Shown here: piece after piece, positions 42,328 to 53,319 of the stretch | How the letters are laid out: every line of letters starts with the position of its first letter | Position numbering within the stretch: position 1 is the stretch's first letter | Assembly (NCBI GenBank): GCA_022457155.1 | Contig: JAJGOT010000130.1 | Span: 1,457,501 to 1,521,500, forward strand | Source: Cladopsammia gracilis | Lineage: Eukaryota; Cnidaria; Anthozoa; Scleractinia; Dendrophylliidae | Length of the DNA stretch: 64,000 nt | Direction: 5' to 3' | Made by a program: the position numbers and the translations under genes | Notes under the pieces: model-generated | Told to the model about the DNA's origin: nothing | Databases searched by the model: none | What the model saw: only the letters and a program-made list of their open reading frames with translations

Positions 42328-44562
42328 GAAAAGAAGGACAGTCTTATGGACAGCTTCGTTGTGAAAGATCTCGTCATTTCCGATCTGGATGAAAACGTCT
42401 TTATCGAGTTGCCTGCACTTTACACGAGACCCAAAATACCTGTTTCTAAGATGGACATACCCACGCAAGATGACGTTCATAGATGGCCTCACTTGCATGG
42501 AGTACACTTGCCTGATGTTGATGCTGATATCGGCCTTCTCGTAGCCAGTGACGTTCCCACAGTTTTTGATCCTTTGGAAGTAAAGCACAGTCAAGATGGT
42601 GGACCTTACGCCTCGCGAACGCCTGTCGGATGGGTAGTTAACGGTCCCCTGGGGCGTTATCATGAAGGCCGGCGCGCCGTCAGTTTCTTTGTCAAGGCCG
42701 ATCTTGAACTTCATCAGATGGTGAAGAATTTCTACGATAGTGGTTTCAGTGAATCTAGCACTGACGACAAATCTGAAATGTCCCAAGAAGAGCTACTCTT
42801 CTCACGCCAGTTGGACAGCACCGTAATCTTACGAGACGGTCACTATGAAATGGCGTTGCCTTTGAAAGACCGAGAGACACTAGTACCGAACAATAGATCA
42901 CAAGCAGAACAGCGCGCTTTCTGGTTAAAGCGAAAGCTTCAATGTAATCAGGACCTCTACAACGACTACAAAGGCTTTATGGCTGACATTATTGACAAGG
43001 GCTACGCCCGCAAGGTTCCAGTGGATCTTCAGACGTCCAGTAACGCAAAGTGGTTTATACCTCATCATGCAGTATACCACCCACACAAGCCCGGGAAAAT
43101 ACATGTCGTTTTTTACTGCTCAGCCAAATACCGAGGAAAGTCGCTCAACGATCTGTTGCTCAAAGGCCCAGATTTAACGAACACTCTGTTTGGAGTTCTG
43201 ATGAGATTTCGACAGGAGAGGATCGCCTTCATGGCGGATATTGAAACAATGTTCTATCAAGTCAGAGTAGCTGATGTGGATTGTACCTTTCTTCGCTTCC
43301 TCTGGTGGCCTGATGGCGAGCTGGAAAGTGAACTTCAAGAGTACCAAATGGTTGTACACTTGTTTGGTGCAGCTTTTTCCCCTGCATGCTCAAATTTTGC
43401 TCTGCACAAGACAGCTGAAGACAACAGTGAACACTTCTCAGAAGCAGTTGTGAACACAGTTAAGAAGAATTTTGACGTAGACGACTGTCTTAAGTCCTTA
43501 CCATCTGTTGAGGAGGCGTTGCAACACGCAACTGACTTGCGATCTCTCCTTTCTAGAGGTGGATTTCGGCTAACAAAGTGGATCAGCAATAGTCGAAGAG
43601 TCCTGGAAGCTATTCCCGAAGCTGAGCGCGCCAAAGAAGTGAAGTCTCTCGACCTTAGCAAAGTCGACCTACCAGTTGAAAAAGCTCTTGGCGTTAAATG
43701 GTGTGTAGAAACAGACTCCTTTGGATTTGATGTGGACTTCAAGCTCAAACCACCAACAAGACGAGGGATTCTTTCAGTCGTCAGTTCGGTTTATGACCCC
43801 CTCGGTCTCGTCGCACCCTTTGTGTTGTCAGCCAAACAGTTGCTTCAAGACTTATGTCGAGTCAAGCTAGAATGGGACAGCCCTATTCCCGCAGACTATA
43901 AAGTTCGTTGGGAGCGTTGGATGGCGGATCTCCCAAAGTTATCGCAGTTTTCCATTGAGCGCTGTGTTAAACCGGCTGGGTTTGACTTTGTCTCGTCCAG
44001 TCAGCTGCATCACTTTTCAGATGCCTCTGAGGTCGGATTGGGATCGGTTTCCTATCTTCGCCTCGTCAACGACCAAGGTGATGTCTATTGCTCCTTTCCT
44101 TGTGCAAAGTCAAGGGTTGCACCTCTGAAAACGGTCACTATCCCGCGCCTCGAGTCGTCCGCTGCAGTAATCTCCGTCAAGCAAGACAAAGTCTTAAAGA
44201 GAGAATTAGAGATACCAATCAGCGCCCAGTCCATGTTCTGGACAGATAGCACTGCAGTTTTACACTATGTCACGAACGACACAAGGCGGTATCAGACCTT
44301 CGTAGATAATCGGGTTGCAGTTATTCGCGATGGCTCCGAGCCCCGACAGTGGAATCATGTTAGCGGCGACATGAATCCCGCTGACGACGCCTCTCGAGGA
44401 TTGGCAGCCGATATCTTCCTTCGTCAAGGGCATTGGTTAATGGGGCCGGAATTCCTTTGGAGACCCGAACACATGTGGCAGGTGCAAGAAAAAGAATTTA
44501 GCGAAGTCTCTGAGGAAGATCCTGAAGTGAAAAGGGAGTTACAGCATGCTTATCCTCAATAG
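42328..44562 (+). pseudogene. pol: BEL/Pao 2 protease end, reverse transcriptase and RNase H
   Basis: 738 codons from Met 42346, same frame as the preceding segment. RT fingers: KWFIPHHAVYHPHKPGKIHV. Catalytic blocks: FMADIETMFYQVRV at about residue 295, and FDVDDCL at about 377 (the DD pair, with Y replaced by F-D). Thumb-like FRLTKWISNSRRVL. RNase H from about 555: HHFSDASEVGLGSVSYL and FWTDSTAVLHYV. All catalytic Asp residues seem present. The frame shifts near 44550. Confidence 0.92.
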
Positions 44563-46091
44563 ACAATACAAGCGGTCCTCTATTAGATTATTTCCAGAAA
44601 TGTTCTTCCTGGCTCCGCCTAAAGAAAGTCGTTGCCTGGCTCTTGCGTTACCATGACAACGTGCTAAAAGCGAGTAAGAGTGACAAGTCGAAGCGCGAAG
44701 CCTCGAAATACATCACCCTAGAAGAGATGGAGAAAGCGGAGAGAGAAATTCTGAAGCATGTGCAGATAAAGGCTTTCCCTGTGGAATTCAACCATCCCAG
44801 GAAGGAAGTAAAGAAGAGCAGTCGCTTGTACAAGCTTGATCCGCTCGTCGTAAATGGTCTGCTATGCGTTGGCGGTCGGTTGCGCAAAGCATCTTTACCC
44901 TTGGAGTCAAAGAATCAGATTATTCTCCCGAAAGAAGATCACGTGACAAGTTTGGTTATTGACCATTATCACAGAATTTGCGGTCACTCTGGCAGAGAGC
45001 ATGTCTTAGCTCTAATTCGACAGAAGTTTTGGATTACACAAGGAAGTTCCGCCGCAAAAGGTGTCCTCGCAAAGTGTGTCAGCTGCCGTCGCCGACAAGC
45101 GCCCCTTTGCTCTCAGAAAATGGCCGACTTACCAGAAAGTCGCGTTTTGCCCGACAAGCCACCCTTTACATCAGTCGGCGTAGACTATTTCGGTCCCTTT
45201 CAAGTTCGTTGTGGACGTAGCCTCGTGAAGAGATACGGAGTAATCTTTACCTGCTTAGCCATTCGGGCTGTACACATTGAAGTGGCACACAGTCTACACA
45301 CAGACTCGTTCCTGCTGGCCCTGCGACGATTTATTGCAAGGAGAGGCCAAGTCAGAGAAATATACTCAGACAATGGAACGAACTTCACCAGTGGTGAGTG
45401 AGAGCTGCGTGACGCTATTTCAGATTGGAATCATGAGAAGATTCATAATTCACTGTTACAGAAGAACATCAAGTGGTAATTCAACCCTCCATATGGCTCC
45501 CATTTTGGCAGCGTCTGGGAGAGATGCATTAGAACCGTTCGGAAGATCCTACAAGCCTTACTGCGACAGCAAGTTACTGATGACGAAAGTTTGGCCACCT
45601 TAATGTGCGAGGTCGAGAGTATCATGAATAGTCGACCCATAACAACCGTGTCCAGCGATCCAAATGACATGGAGCCCTTGACGCCAAATCACCTATTATT
45701 GCTCAAATCAGAAACCCCCTTGTCACCTGGTATTTTCAAGAAAGAAGACTACCTCTCGCGTTGTCGATGGAGGCAAGTTCAATATCTCGCAGATTTGTTC
45801 TGGAGGAGATGGAGCAGAGAATACCTCCCCCTTCTGCAACTTAGACAAAAGTGGGTGCACCCTCGAAGGAATTTGGCAATTGGAGATGTTGTTCTCGTCG
45901 CGACCGAAAATTCGCATCGCAATTCATGGCCATTAGGAAGAATTGTTGAAACCTTCCCAGATAAGAGAGGATTCGTTCGCCGAGCAAACGTGCGCATCAA
46001 GTCAGCTGTTTATGAGAGGCCTGTCGACAAGCTTTGCCTTCTGATTGAAGGAGAACGTTCAAGCAGAGAGAATTTGGACACTAAGATCTAA
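44553..46091 (+). pseudogene. BEL/Pao 2 integrase and DUF5641-like tail
   Basis: One frame from about 44553 to 46091 with two stops (TGA 45399-45401, TAA 45468-45470). Zinc-binding domain: HYHRICGHSGREH and CVSCRRR. Core: Asp in VGVDYFGPF, Asp in YSDNGTNF, Glu in the [11 protein letters not shown] block at about 45500-45530. The tail [18 protein letters not shown] and [16 protein letters not shown] is the DUF5641-like C-terminus, ending [13 protein letters not shown]. Non-functional because of the stops. Confidence 0.9.
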
Positions 46092-46308
46092 GAGACATTT
46101 AATTGAATGTGTAAATACGCCCTTCATTTTAGGATGCGCAATCTGCATTGTACGCGATTAAGTTCTGTGTTTCTTTTCCTATTTTCGCCTAGTTTCATTA
46201 GATTTTACGAGACTGTACTTTCGTTTTCAATAGTTATCAGACGTTACATTGTGTTTAGATCCTAGTTTATGTGTTTGTTATAAGTGATTCGCTTAGTGGT
46301 CTCACACT

Positions 46309-46320
46309 TAGGGGCCGGGA
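46309..46320 (+). promoter_or_regulatory. Polypurine tract of BEL/Pao element 2
   Basis: AGGGGCCGGGA abuts the 3' LTR; purine-rich with two C's. Confidence 0.6.
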
Positions 46321-46815
46321 TGTTGGATCTAAACACCTATATACAATCACGCCACTAATTAGGTTTCTCTTGGGTATTTAACATAAATTGCATGTAGGCT
46401 CATCAGCATTTTGTTATATAGTGGTGTTAAGTTTTTCTTTAGTTTGTCAGTTTTATTTTCCACCGTTGAGTTCAACGATACGCCTCGTGCAGTACATTAG
46501 CCTCTAGCAGAGTTCTCTAGGTTCTTCTACAGCGCCGTAAGCAATGTAAGTGTCCGATTAGTTGTCAGACCTCTGCTTCGTTTCGCTTTTGCGTTAGCAT
46601 TTGTACATTTTGTAAGTTAGTTATTTGTTTGTTATTTCAGTTTCAACCTCATCTCAACTCATCTTATCTCATCTCATCGCATCGTATCGTACTTATGTCA
46701 TTTATCTTACTCGACTGATTATTTGATTGTCAACTCCGATTTGGAAGAATAAAAATGAGCGTTAAATTGTTGCTGTAAAGGACATTTGTCTAGAAGTTCG
46801 CCTCCGGCGGTTACA
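46321..46815 (+). repeat. 3' LTR of BEL/Pao element 2
   Basis: 495 bp direct copy of 39997-40496, lacking one CATCT unit. Confidence 0.95.
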
Positions 46816-46820
46816 TAAAT

Positions 46821-48084
46821 TTTAGGATTAGAAAATGTGCAAAACCAAAACGAGTTGCGCTGAAGTTAAGCGCCCTGAACCACGCAACGGCTTTATACAG
46901 TTTATAATTTCAAGGTCTTTCAAAGAAGTGAATTTCCGGTAAAAGCTTTTAGCGCCAGTTCATGCGGTGTAAAAAGTTAATTTATTGCCTTCTAGATTTT
47001 GTTTTCATTTGATGGCCATCTTTGTAACCGATGCGATTTTCGAAAGCAATGTCCAAAAAATATTGCCTTCGAAATACTTACATTTTTTTATGTCAGGGTC
47101 GTTTGTTAAGTTTATTCCGCCTGATCTGTCCACGTGAAAGATCATTGATTTCCAGACGAATTCCAGGCATCACTCAGTATTAAAGTAAGCAAACTTTCTT
47201 TTCCGCATAATTTGGACGACTCGACAAGTCAGTCTAAACAATCATAAACGAATTTTTGAACAAACTTGAGATTTACCTCGTCTTGGTTTGCTGGAAAACT
47301 GTTTCAACTGTTTTAGCTGAGATCAGCAGGATAGATATCATCCCGGCTCACAGGCTACAAACCAGAGAAAAATAAGCCGATGATACCCTGGTGAAATACT
47401 GTACTCACACAGTTAGAGCCCCATTTTAATGCCAATTACGGTGTGCTCATATGAATATTTTATTAAACTTGAAGCGGAAATCATATTTTTCTCGAAACAG
47501 TGGAATCGAATGAGGTAAATTTTCCACATAGGATTTAATTTCATACGCCAATTATAATTATCACTACACTCGGTTCTATGTCACTTTCCTTTACATGAAC
47601 AGCATCAGAACTGAACACCGGTTTAGTTTCAGTAGTTTTGTTTCCTTTACGTTCGTCAAATAACTCGGTTGATCAGCAAAAAAAACATGAGACAGATTAA
47701 TTTACTTTGTTCAATAAAGTGAATGATTTGGTTGTTTCGGCTTTCACGTTTCCGGGCATCATGACATATTTTAGAAAATTGACAGACCAATCCCGTAGAC
47801 AAATTCAAGAATTCGACAAGTCGATCTAAAAAACTGCAAATATTAAAATATCTCATTCCGGCTCTCAGGCTACAAACCAGAGAAAAATAACCCGATGATT
47901 TAATACCCTGGTGAAATACTCATACAGTAACAACAATTTCCGTGTGCTTTTACAAATACTTGAATGAGTTGGTGCGTACCAAGCGTTTCTGTTCTGCGGT
48001 TGTTTCAGCTGTCATGTGTCGTCATGAATCAGATGTATGTATGCCGGCTTTACATATTTTACAAAATGGATAAATAACCAATGC
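46821..48084. other. No gene; old local duplications
   Basis: 47346-47401 and 47862-47920 are copies of one another (GGCTACAAACCAGAGAAAAA, CCTGGTGAAATACT). 47700-47800 repeats 39850-39960 left of BEL/Pao element 2 (GTGAATGACTTGGTTGTTTC, ACGTTTCCG, TTTTAGAAAATTAACTGA). The element therefore inserted into an already repetitive stretch. Confidence 0.5.
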
Positions 48085-48578
48085 CATACCTGCCAACTCT
48101 CTCGGTTTTCCCGGGAGTCTCCAAGTTTTTCATCAAATCTCCCGGTCTCCCGGTTAGAGCACCAAATCTCCCGGGAAATACCTACCGTGGCCTTTTTCAA
48201 AATTTTTTCATTAATTTCGTTATTTTCGAGATGTCAAAAAGGAAAATAAAACAAGAAGTGGATTTAGTGCTCTTATGTGAGCTGTTCTCGATCGGAAAAC
48301 GTAAAACAGAACAATGAAATTGATGTATATTTAACGAGTATCGTAATTGGTCAGAAATCAACCAATCAAATTGCACAATACAGTCGAAGCGTTAGCCGAG
48401 CTTTAGAATAAGTCTGCCCCAAGTACGATCAGATCAAAATAATGTTGTCCTTTTTTTGGTCGGTAACATTTGGAAAGCCTTCGGGTGATTTTCGGAGAGT
48501 ATTCGAAAATGACATTCTTGCAACGCAAAGATTTCTAGACGTCTCCAGATTTCTTTACTCTGGGGGTTGGCAGGTATG
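48085..48578. mobile_element. Terminal-inverted-repeat element of 494 bp
   Basis: CATACCTGCCAAC at the left and GTTGGCAGGTATG at the right are perfect inverted repeats. Just inside the left end, CCCGGGAGTC and TCTCCCGG phrases recur. A short ATG-initiated ORF (48229-48315, MSKRKIKQEVDLVLLCELFS) might be the start of a lost protein, but this is weak. No clear target duplication. Confidence 0.55.
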
Positions 48579-48985
48579 CAATCCTACAGACCAATCCAAG
48601 AAACGTTCAAAAATAAAATCGGCTGTGTTGAGTTTTCAAAAGCCCATGAAGCGCCCGACGACAAATATTTTCAATCGAAAAACCTAATGTAAAAATACAC
48701 AGCTTGCAGGAGCGAGCCGGGAAAAATGAACCCTGGTTCTTTTAATTATTATTCCAGAAATTTCAAAGCAGTCAATTTCCGGTAAAAGCTCCGATATATC
48801 TATAAATTTACCCTGGGTGCCAGAGTATTTTTTTAGTAAAAACCGGCAAGTTTGACTGGCGAAACGAGCTTCTTCTAACGGTTTATGCAGTTAATTTCAC
48901 TCATAGAGAACGGACCCTGGATCCAGGGTGGGACAAATTAGGCGGGATAAATTGAACCATGAACATACGAAATGCGTTGGTACGC
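48579..48985. other. No gene recognised
   Basis: Contains TTTCCGGTAAAAGCT near 48778, matching 46935, another trace of the local duplications around BEL/Pao element 2. Confidence 0.35.
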
Positions 48986-49342
48986 TTATAAGAATGGCTT
49001 ACTGTACTTTGCGAAACGAAACCAAAACGAAACCAAACCAAACCAAAACGAAACGAAACGAATATAAGAATATGGAAGGCAAGGTTTTTTGGGCATCGCT
49101 CTCAAAAATCGAAACGAACGTCCCGGTAATTCATCATGGTATACTAGTCGGCATTGCTGTACGTGATCAAATTCTAGATTTAAAGTTTCGTATTGCTGAT
49201 CAATTCCCCCGTCATTGTAACGAATCGACGCCGCCGCAATATCATTTATTTCCCGTTCCTTACATTCACGTGTATGCACTGCCGAGGCAAATACTATTGT
49301 TGCTAGAAAAAAAAACGCGAGAAAAAAACGGCGTAACTTCAT
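48986..49342 (-). CDS. Putative small secreted peptide ORF
   Basis: 118 codons beginning MKLRRFFLAFFFLATIVFAS: two to three basic residues, a hydrophobic core of about 14 residues and a small-residue end (ASA), a classic signal peptide with likely cleavage after about residue 21. The following 70 residues hold three Cys (HTRECKER; VQQCRLVYH; KKPCLPYSY). The C-terminal 25 residues come from a simple GTTTC/GGTTT repeat (49015-49065) and are probably not biological, so the true end or a splice site may lie near 49070. No family recognised. It may be one exon of a secreted protein or a chance ORF. Confidence 0.3.
   Translation of the reverse strand: MKLRRFFLAFFFLATIVFASAVHTRECKEREINDIAAASIRYNDGGIDQQYETLNLEFDHVQQCRLVYHDELPGRSFRFLRAMPKKPCLPYSYIRFVSFWFGLVSFWFRFAKYSKPFL
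49015..49065. repeat. (AAACG/AAACC)n simple repeat
   Basis: Alternating CGAAACCAAAACGAAACC-type pentamers and hexamers; telomere-like only in appearance. Confidence 0.7.
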
Positions 49343-49354
49343 TACCCTTGCATC

Positions 49355-49700
49355 AGGAGCCTGGCCAGACCGCGGTTAACCGGGGTCAAAGCCCGGCCTG
49401 AAAGCCGGGGTGAGTGTGGCCACAAGCCAGGCTTTGGCCGCGGTGGCCAAAGGATAAAAATCCATGGAAGCCGCGGTCATGGCGGCCAGCGTGGCCAATA
49501 TATAGAGTGAAGAAATGGCCGGCCTGACCGGGTTGGCATGGTCACACTGAAATGTGTTTCCTTGGAAACCGTGGTCATGGCGGCCAGCGTGGCCAACAAT
49601 CTATATCAATGTAAATGGCCGGCCTGACCGGGTTTGTACGGTCACAATGAATTGAATTTCCTTGGAAACCCTGGTCATACAGCCAGCTCGGGCCATTTTA
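49355..49700. repeat. GC-rich repeats of about 100 bp with GGCCGGCC motifs
   Basis: GGTCATGGCGGCCAGCGTGG, AATGGCCGGCCTGACCGGGT and GGTCACAATGAA / GGTCACACTGAA blocks repeat at about 49475, 49572 and partly 49670, following a more irregular GC-rich stretch. Markedly richer in GC than its surroundings. No ORF of note. Confidence 0.7.
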
Positions 49701-50264
49701 CATACAATAATTAGTGAATAAATTAATGGCTGTGAGACCTGAACTGACTCCGAGGTAATACAATGTAGTGCAGCCACACTGAAGAAGATTTCCTTGGAAA
49801 CCGGTCCTGGTCCTGATTTTTAATTTCCTGGTCATCAGGAAATTAAAAATTATTAAATGATGCCCAGATTTGAGTCTGCAACTGTAATCACTATTAACAT
49901 TAACAAAATAATCCCAACAATATTCAAATACAAAATGCTACACATGGAACTTCAGTTTTTCGCCATACATTTTTTTATTAGTATTTATTAATTAGTACTA
50001 ATTGCGATACAGTTGTCTGAATATAATTTTGGCTTCATCTACAGGATATTTGCTTTCTTTATAATGAGCACTGCAAATTGTCATAATTAAACTTTAATAA
50101 GTAAATAGCAATTTGATTATTAAGGCTGCAGTGTACCATGCAATGGTCATAAGAAATCCACCTATCAGAACTTAATTTCATTTATTATTCAATTCAATAG
50201 ATACTTGCAAAAAAGAATCATATAGTTTTCAAATTGTTTTTTTTTTTGTTTCAAACTTAAGAAT
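49701..50264. other. No gene recognised
   Basis: AT-rich; CCTGGTCATCAGGAAATTAAAAA at about 49828-49852 is a small inverted repeat with the preceding TTTTTAATTTCCTGG. Confidence 0.4.
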
Positions 50265-50893
50265 TTGGTTTTATCGACTGAGTCGATAAGGTAAATTAGC
50301 CACCGTGAAAAGATTCGAGAAAGCTGACGTTTCGAGCGCTAGCCCTTCGTCGGAGCGAATCAAGGGATTGTGGGTAGTGTGTGGTTTTATACAGTAGGTG
50401 GAGTTTCGCTATTGGTGGAAATTTGGTGACGTGAAAAACAAATGTAAATTAGTTGAATGAAAAGCGTTCGTTGATTCCGTGGGGTTTGAGAGTGCCGATT
50501 TGAAAGATGATTTTTTGTTCTAAGTTTTTACGGCTTTCTGTGTTACCTTGGTGTAGGGTAAGGCCGCAGATTGTCATGTGTTCTTTAGAACGGTTAGTAA
50601 GATTGAAATGACGCGCGACTGGTTTGTATGCGTCTTTGTCATTTTTTTCAACGTCTCGGAGATGTTCACGAAAACGGTCGCCCAGTCTCCTACCTGTTTC
50701 GCCTATGTATATCTTTTTGCAAAAAGTGCATGTTTTTATGCAGTAAATAACATTTACGGAAGTGCATGTGAAGCGGTCAGTGATTTTAATAGATCGTTTG
50801 GGTCCCGTTATTTTGTCTGCGTTGTGAATGAAAGGACAAGTGTTGCATCGTGTGCGTGCGCATTTAAAAGTTCTGGCAAGAGAGTGAGCTTAC
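50265..50893 (-). pseudogene. Penelope-like element family 2: GIY-YIG end and 3' region
   Basis: The minus strand is open from about 50893 to the TAA at 50449-50451, about 148 codons. It reads RTFKCARTRCNTCPFI, then a GIY-YIG nuclease with VNVIYCIKTC and KKIYIGETGRRLGDRFREH, then VARHFNLTNRSKEHMTICGL and a C-terminus INERFSFN. The reverse transcriptase is missing, so the copy is 5'-truncated at about 50893, where a TAA appears just upstream. The 3' region carries a structured motif at 50312-50361. The coding strand opposes the forward 141-codon ORF (50578-51003), which is a shadow. Confidence 0.8.
50312..50361 (-). ncRNA. Hammerhead-like structured motif at the Penelope-like 3' end (candidate, degenerate)
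   Basis: On the minus strand GATTCG and CGAATC close a stem. Inside are CCGACGA, an imperfect stem GGGC/GCTC with loop TAGC, then GAAACGTC. The layout resembles stem I, CUGANGA box, stem II and GAAA of a hammerhead ribozyme, and Penelope-like elements are known to carry such ribozymes. The expected CUGANGA reads CCGACGA here, and an extra A precedes stem II, so this copy is probably inactive if it is one at all. Confidence 0.3.
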
Positions 50894-50954
50894 ATGTATA
50901 CATTTATTGTTTCTCAAAGCTCAACTCGACTCTTAAATTGTATAGTATAACATG

Positions 50955-51423
50955 TGGTTCTCCTTTGTCATTAGTGAAGCTGTGTTATCTGTGCTTAATA
51001 TAAAATTGGGAAGGACAGTGTGGAAAACAGTTCTCAAAAGACTAAAGAATAACTTAAACTAAGAACTTATAGAAGAAATAAAAATGCATGCATGTTTATT
51101 TCAAACCGAAGACAAAGCAATGCTATGTGTTGTGTAGAGTAAGTCTATAGTCAATGTACTCAAGTCTATAGTCAATGTTCTCCTTTGTCATTTTAAAAGT
51201 GAAGCTGTGTTGTCTGTGCTTAATATAAAATTGGGAAGGAGGGTGAAAAACAGTTCTCAAAGGACTAAAGAATAACTTAAACTAAGAACTTATAGTTTTA
51301 TCGTGTTTAAATGAATGCTATTATTATTATTATAGAAGAAATAAAAATGCATGCATGTTCATTTCAAACCGAAGACAAAGCAATGCTATGTGTTGTGTAG
51401 AGTAAGTCTATAGTCAATGTACT
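50955..51423 (+). repeat. Tandem direct duplication (about 210 and 245 bp)
   Basis: GTGAAGCTGTGTTRTCTGTGCTTAATATAAAATTGGGAAGG ... AGTCTATAGTCAATGTACT occurs at about 50970-51162 and 51200-51423. The second copy has a gain of about 40 bp (TTTTATCGTGTTTAAATGAA and a TTA run) around 51296-51335. Confidence 0.85.
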
Positions 51424-52205
51424 TGTGCTTTAAGCTGAATAAAACTGCACCAAAGATTGATTCTTTCACTTACCGAGATCTAGAAAGAAGATTATCCATA
51501 TTTTGTCCTTTACTAAGGCTCTATGGACTTTACATTTGCAAGAATTCTTTGGACTTTTCTTCCAGCATTTCAATTTGCGCCAAAAAATAACGAATTCAAT
51601 GAGTGCCACAGCACGCCTGCTCTATGGGCTAAAACTGCTGACTGCTGGCTCACTTTCCCCAGGTTTACTCGGGTAAGTGTTCTTTAGAAGCAAGATGGCG
51701 GCGGAAAATGGCGGCGGATGTTGAAGCCGTTCTCATGCAAATCCCACGTAATAGTAAATTAAGGAAGTTTAAACAAGTCCAAGGGCAAATTGAGGAAACT
51801 GTTTCCTGCAAAAGTTTGGTTTAAATGGATTTTCACTGTGAAATTGAAGAACACTAGAGTGTACAGCTGTATGGATTGTAACAGGATCGTGAGGACGAAT
51901 ACAAGATTGGTAATTACACGTACAGTGTAAGTCTGCAACAGCTTATTAATCTGTCCTTCTGTTCATTCTGTTTATGTTTGTGCTTAACTATAAGGTGAAC
52001 TGCTGCAAGGGTGGATTTCTGAAATTCAAGGCTATTGATCAAGAAACTTTTAACTTTAAATTAAATACAAAAACTCAGTGAATGGAACATTAGTAAAACA
52101 TGACATCTACATCTACATGAATCAGCTCTATGTGTAGGAAACTTGTCAATGTCTAGAAATAATTTTATAATTTCAGCTTTCAAATACATTACATTAATTC
52201 TCGGG
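51424..52205. other. No gene; possible promoter-like ATGGCGGC motif
   Basis: AAGCAAGATGGCGGCGGAAA near 51690 matches a YY1-type start-site element, but the ORF from it is only a few codons long. Otherwise AT-rich non-coding DNA. Confidence 0.3.
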
Positions 52206-52672
52206 TGTCTAGAAAACTAAGACCTACAGTTAAGACCTAGAAAACTAAGACCCTGTCTTATATAAAAATCAAGGTTAAGATTACTGGGCAGTTTGTAAGA
52301 CCTGGAAACTAAGACTTAGAAAACTAAGACCATGTCTTATATAAAAATCATAAGGTTAAGATTATTGGGCAGTTTGTAAGACCTGGAAAACTAAGACCTA
52401 TAGAAAACTAAGACCCTGTCTTATATAAAAATCAAGGTTAAAATTATTGGGCAGTTTGTAAGACCTGGAAATCTAAGACCTAGATAAATTGAGCCCCTTT
52501 CTTATATAAAAATCATAAGGTTAAGATTATTGGGCAGTTTGTAAACCAAGAAAACTAAGACCTAGAAAACTAAGTACCGAGAAAACTAAGACCTAGAAAA
52601 CTAAGACCAGAAAACTTAAAGACCCTGTCTTATATAAAAATCATTAAATGTCTTACATAAAATCCCGGCCAC

Positions 52673-52842
52673 TAGGTAGTCCAGCACTTGTCCAAACGAT
52701 GTCTGTGATTCGCTAAGAAAACAATAGATTTGTCCCGCTGGGATAGGGATTAGGGATAGGGGCATTGTTGAAGTGATACAATGTATCAATTGTATCGCTC
52801 GCCAATCACAGACATCGTTTGGACAGCTACGGGGTCGCCCCA
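52673..52842. mobile_element. 170-bp inverted-repeat insertion with GCCAC target duplication
   Basis: Splits one copy of the 200-bp satellite unit. GCCAC at 52668-52672 is repeated at 52843-52847, and the sister copy at 53760-53780 reads straight through CCGGCCACTTGCC. Inside, GTCCAAACGATGTCTGTGAT and its complement ATCACAGACATCGTTTGGAC form the arms. Confidence 0.75.
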
Positions 52843-53319
52843 GCCACTTGCCAATAGTGTATTTTTGTACCGGTGTCATGCGGTGATGGTTCTCGGATTT
52901 AAAAGATCCATTTGCCCTACTGCTAATAAAATTCATGGTTTTTGCATGGCATGAAAGCAAATAACAAATATTCTGTTATAAAGGTTAAGATTATTGGGCA
53001 GTTTGTAAACCTAGAAAACTAAGACCTAAAAAATTAAGACCCTGTCTTATATAAAAATCATAAGGTTAAGATTATTGGGCAGTTTGTAAGACCTGGAAAA
53101 CTAAGACCTAGAAAACTAAGACCCTCTCTTATATAAAAATCAAGGTTAAGATTATTGGGAAGTTTGTACATTGTGTTTGTTTGTAAGACCTGGAAAACTA
53201 AGACCCTTTCTTACCGTATATAAAAATCATAAGGTTAAGATTATTGGGCAGTTTGTAAGACCTGGAAAACTAAGACCTAGAAAACTGAGACCCTGTCTTA
53301 TATAAAAATCATAAGGTTA

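Larger units (their letters stand above)
39997..46815 (+). mobile_element. BEL/Pao LTR retrotransposon 2 (complete outline, coding broken)
   Basis: LTRs of 500 and 495 bp, perfect TAAAT target duplications, purine tract before the 3' LTR, and a gag-protease-RT-RNase H-integrase body. Lesions: frameshift near 41020, TAG near 41103, a gag deletion/frameshift near 41440, TAA at 42325-42327, frameshift near 44550, TGA at 45399-45401 and TAA at 45468-45470. Belongs to a different BEL/Pao lineage from element 1 (different LTRs, gag with a long coiled coil). LTR divergence of about 3-4% makes it older than element 1. Confidence 0.95.

Noticed and set aside
49015..49065. Interstitial telomere repeat
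   Set aside because: Units are AAACC/AAACG mixtures rather than TTAGGG, and too irregular.
50578..51003. 141-codon plus-strand ORF
   Set aside because: Antisense to the GIY-YIG reading frame of the Penelope-like element, which has recognisable motifs; the plus-strand ORF is a shadow.
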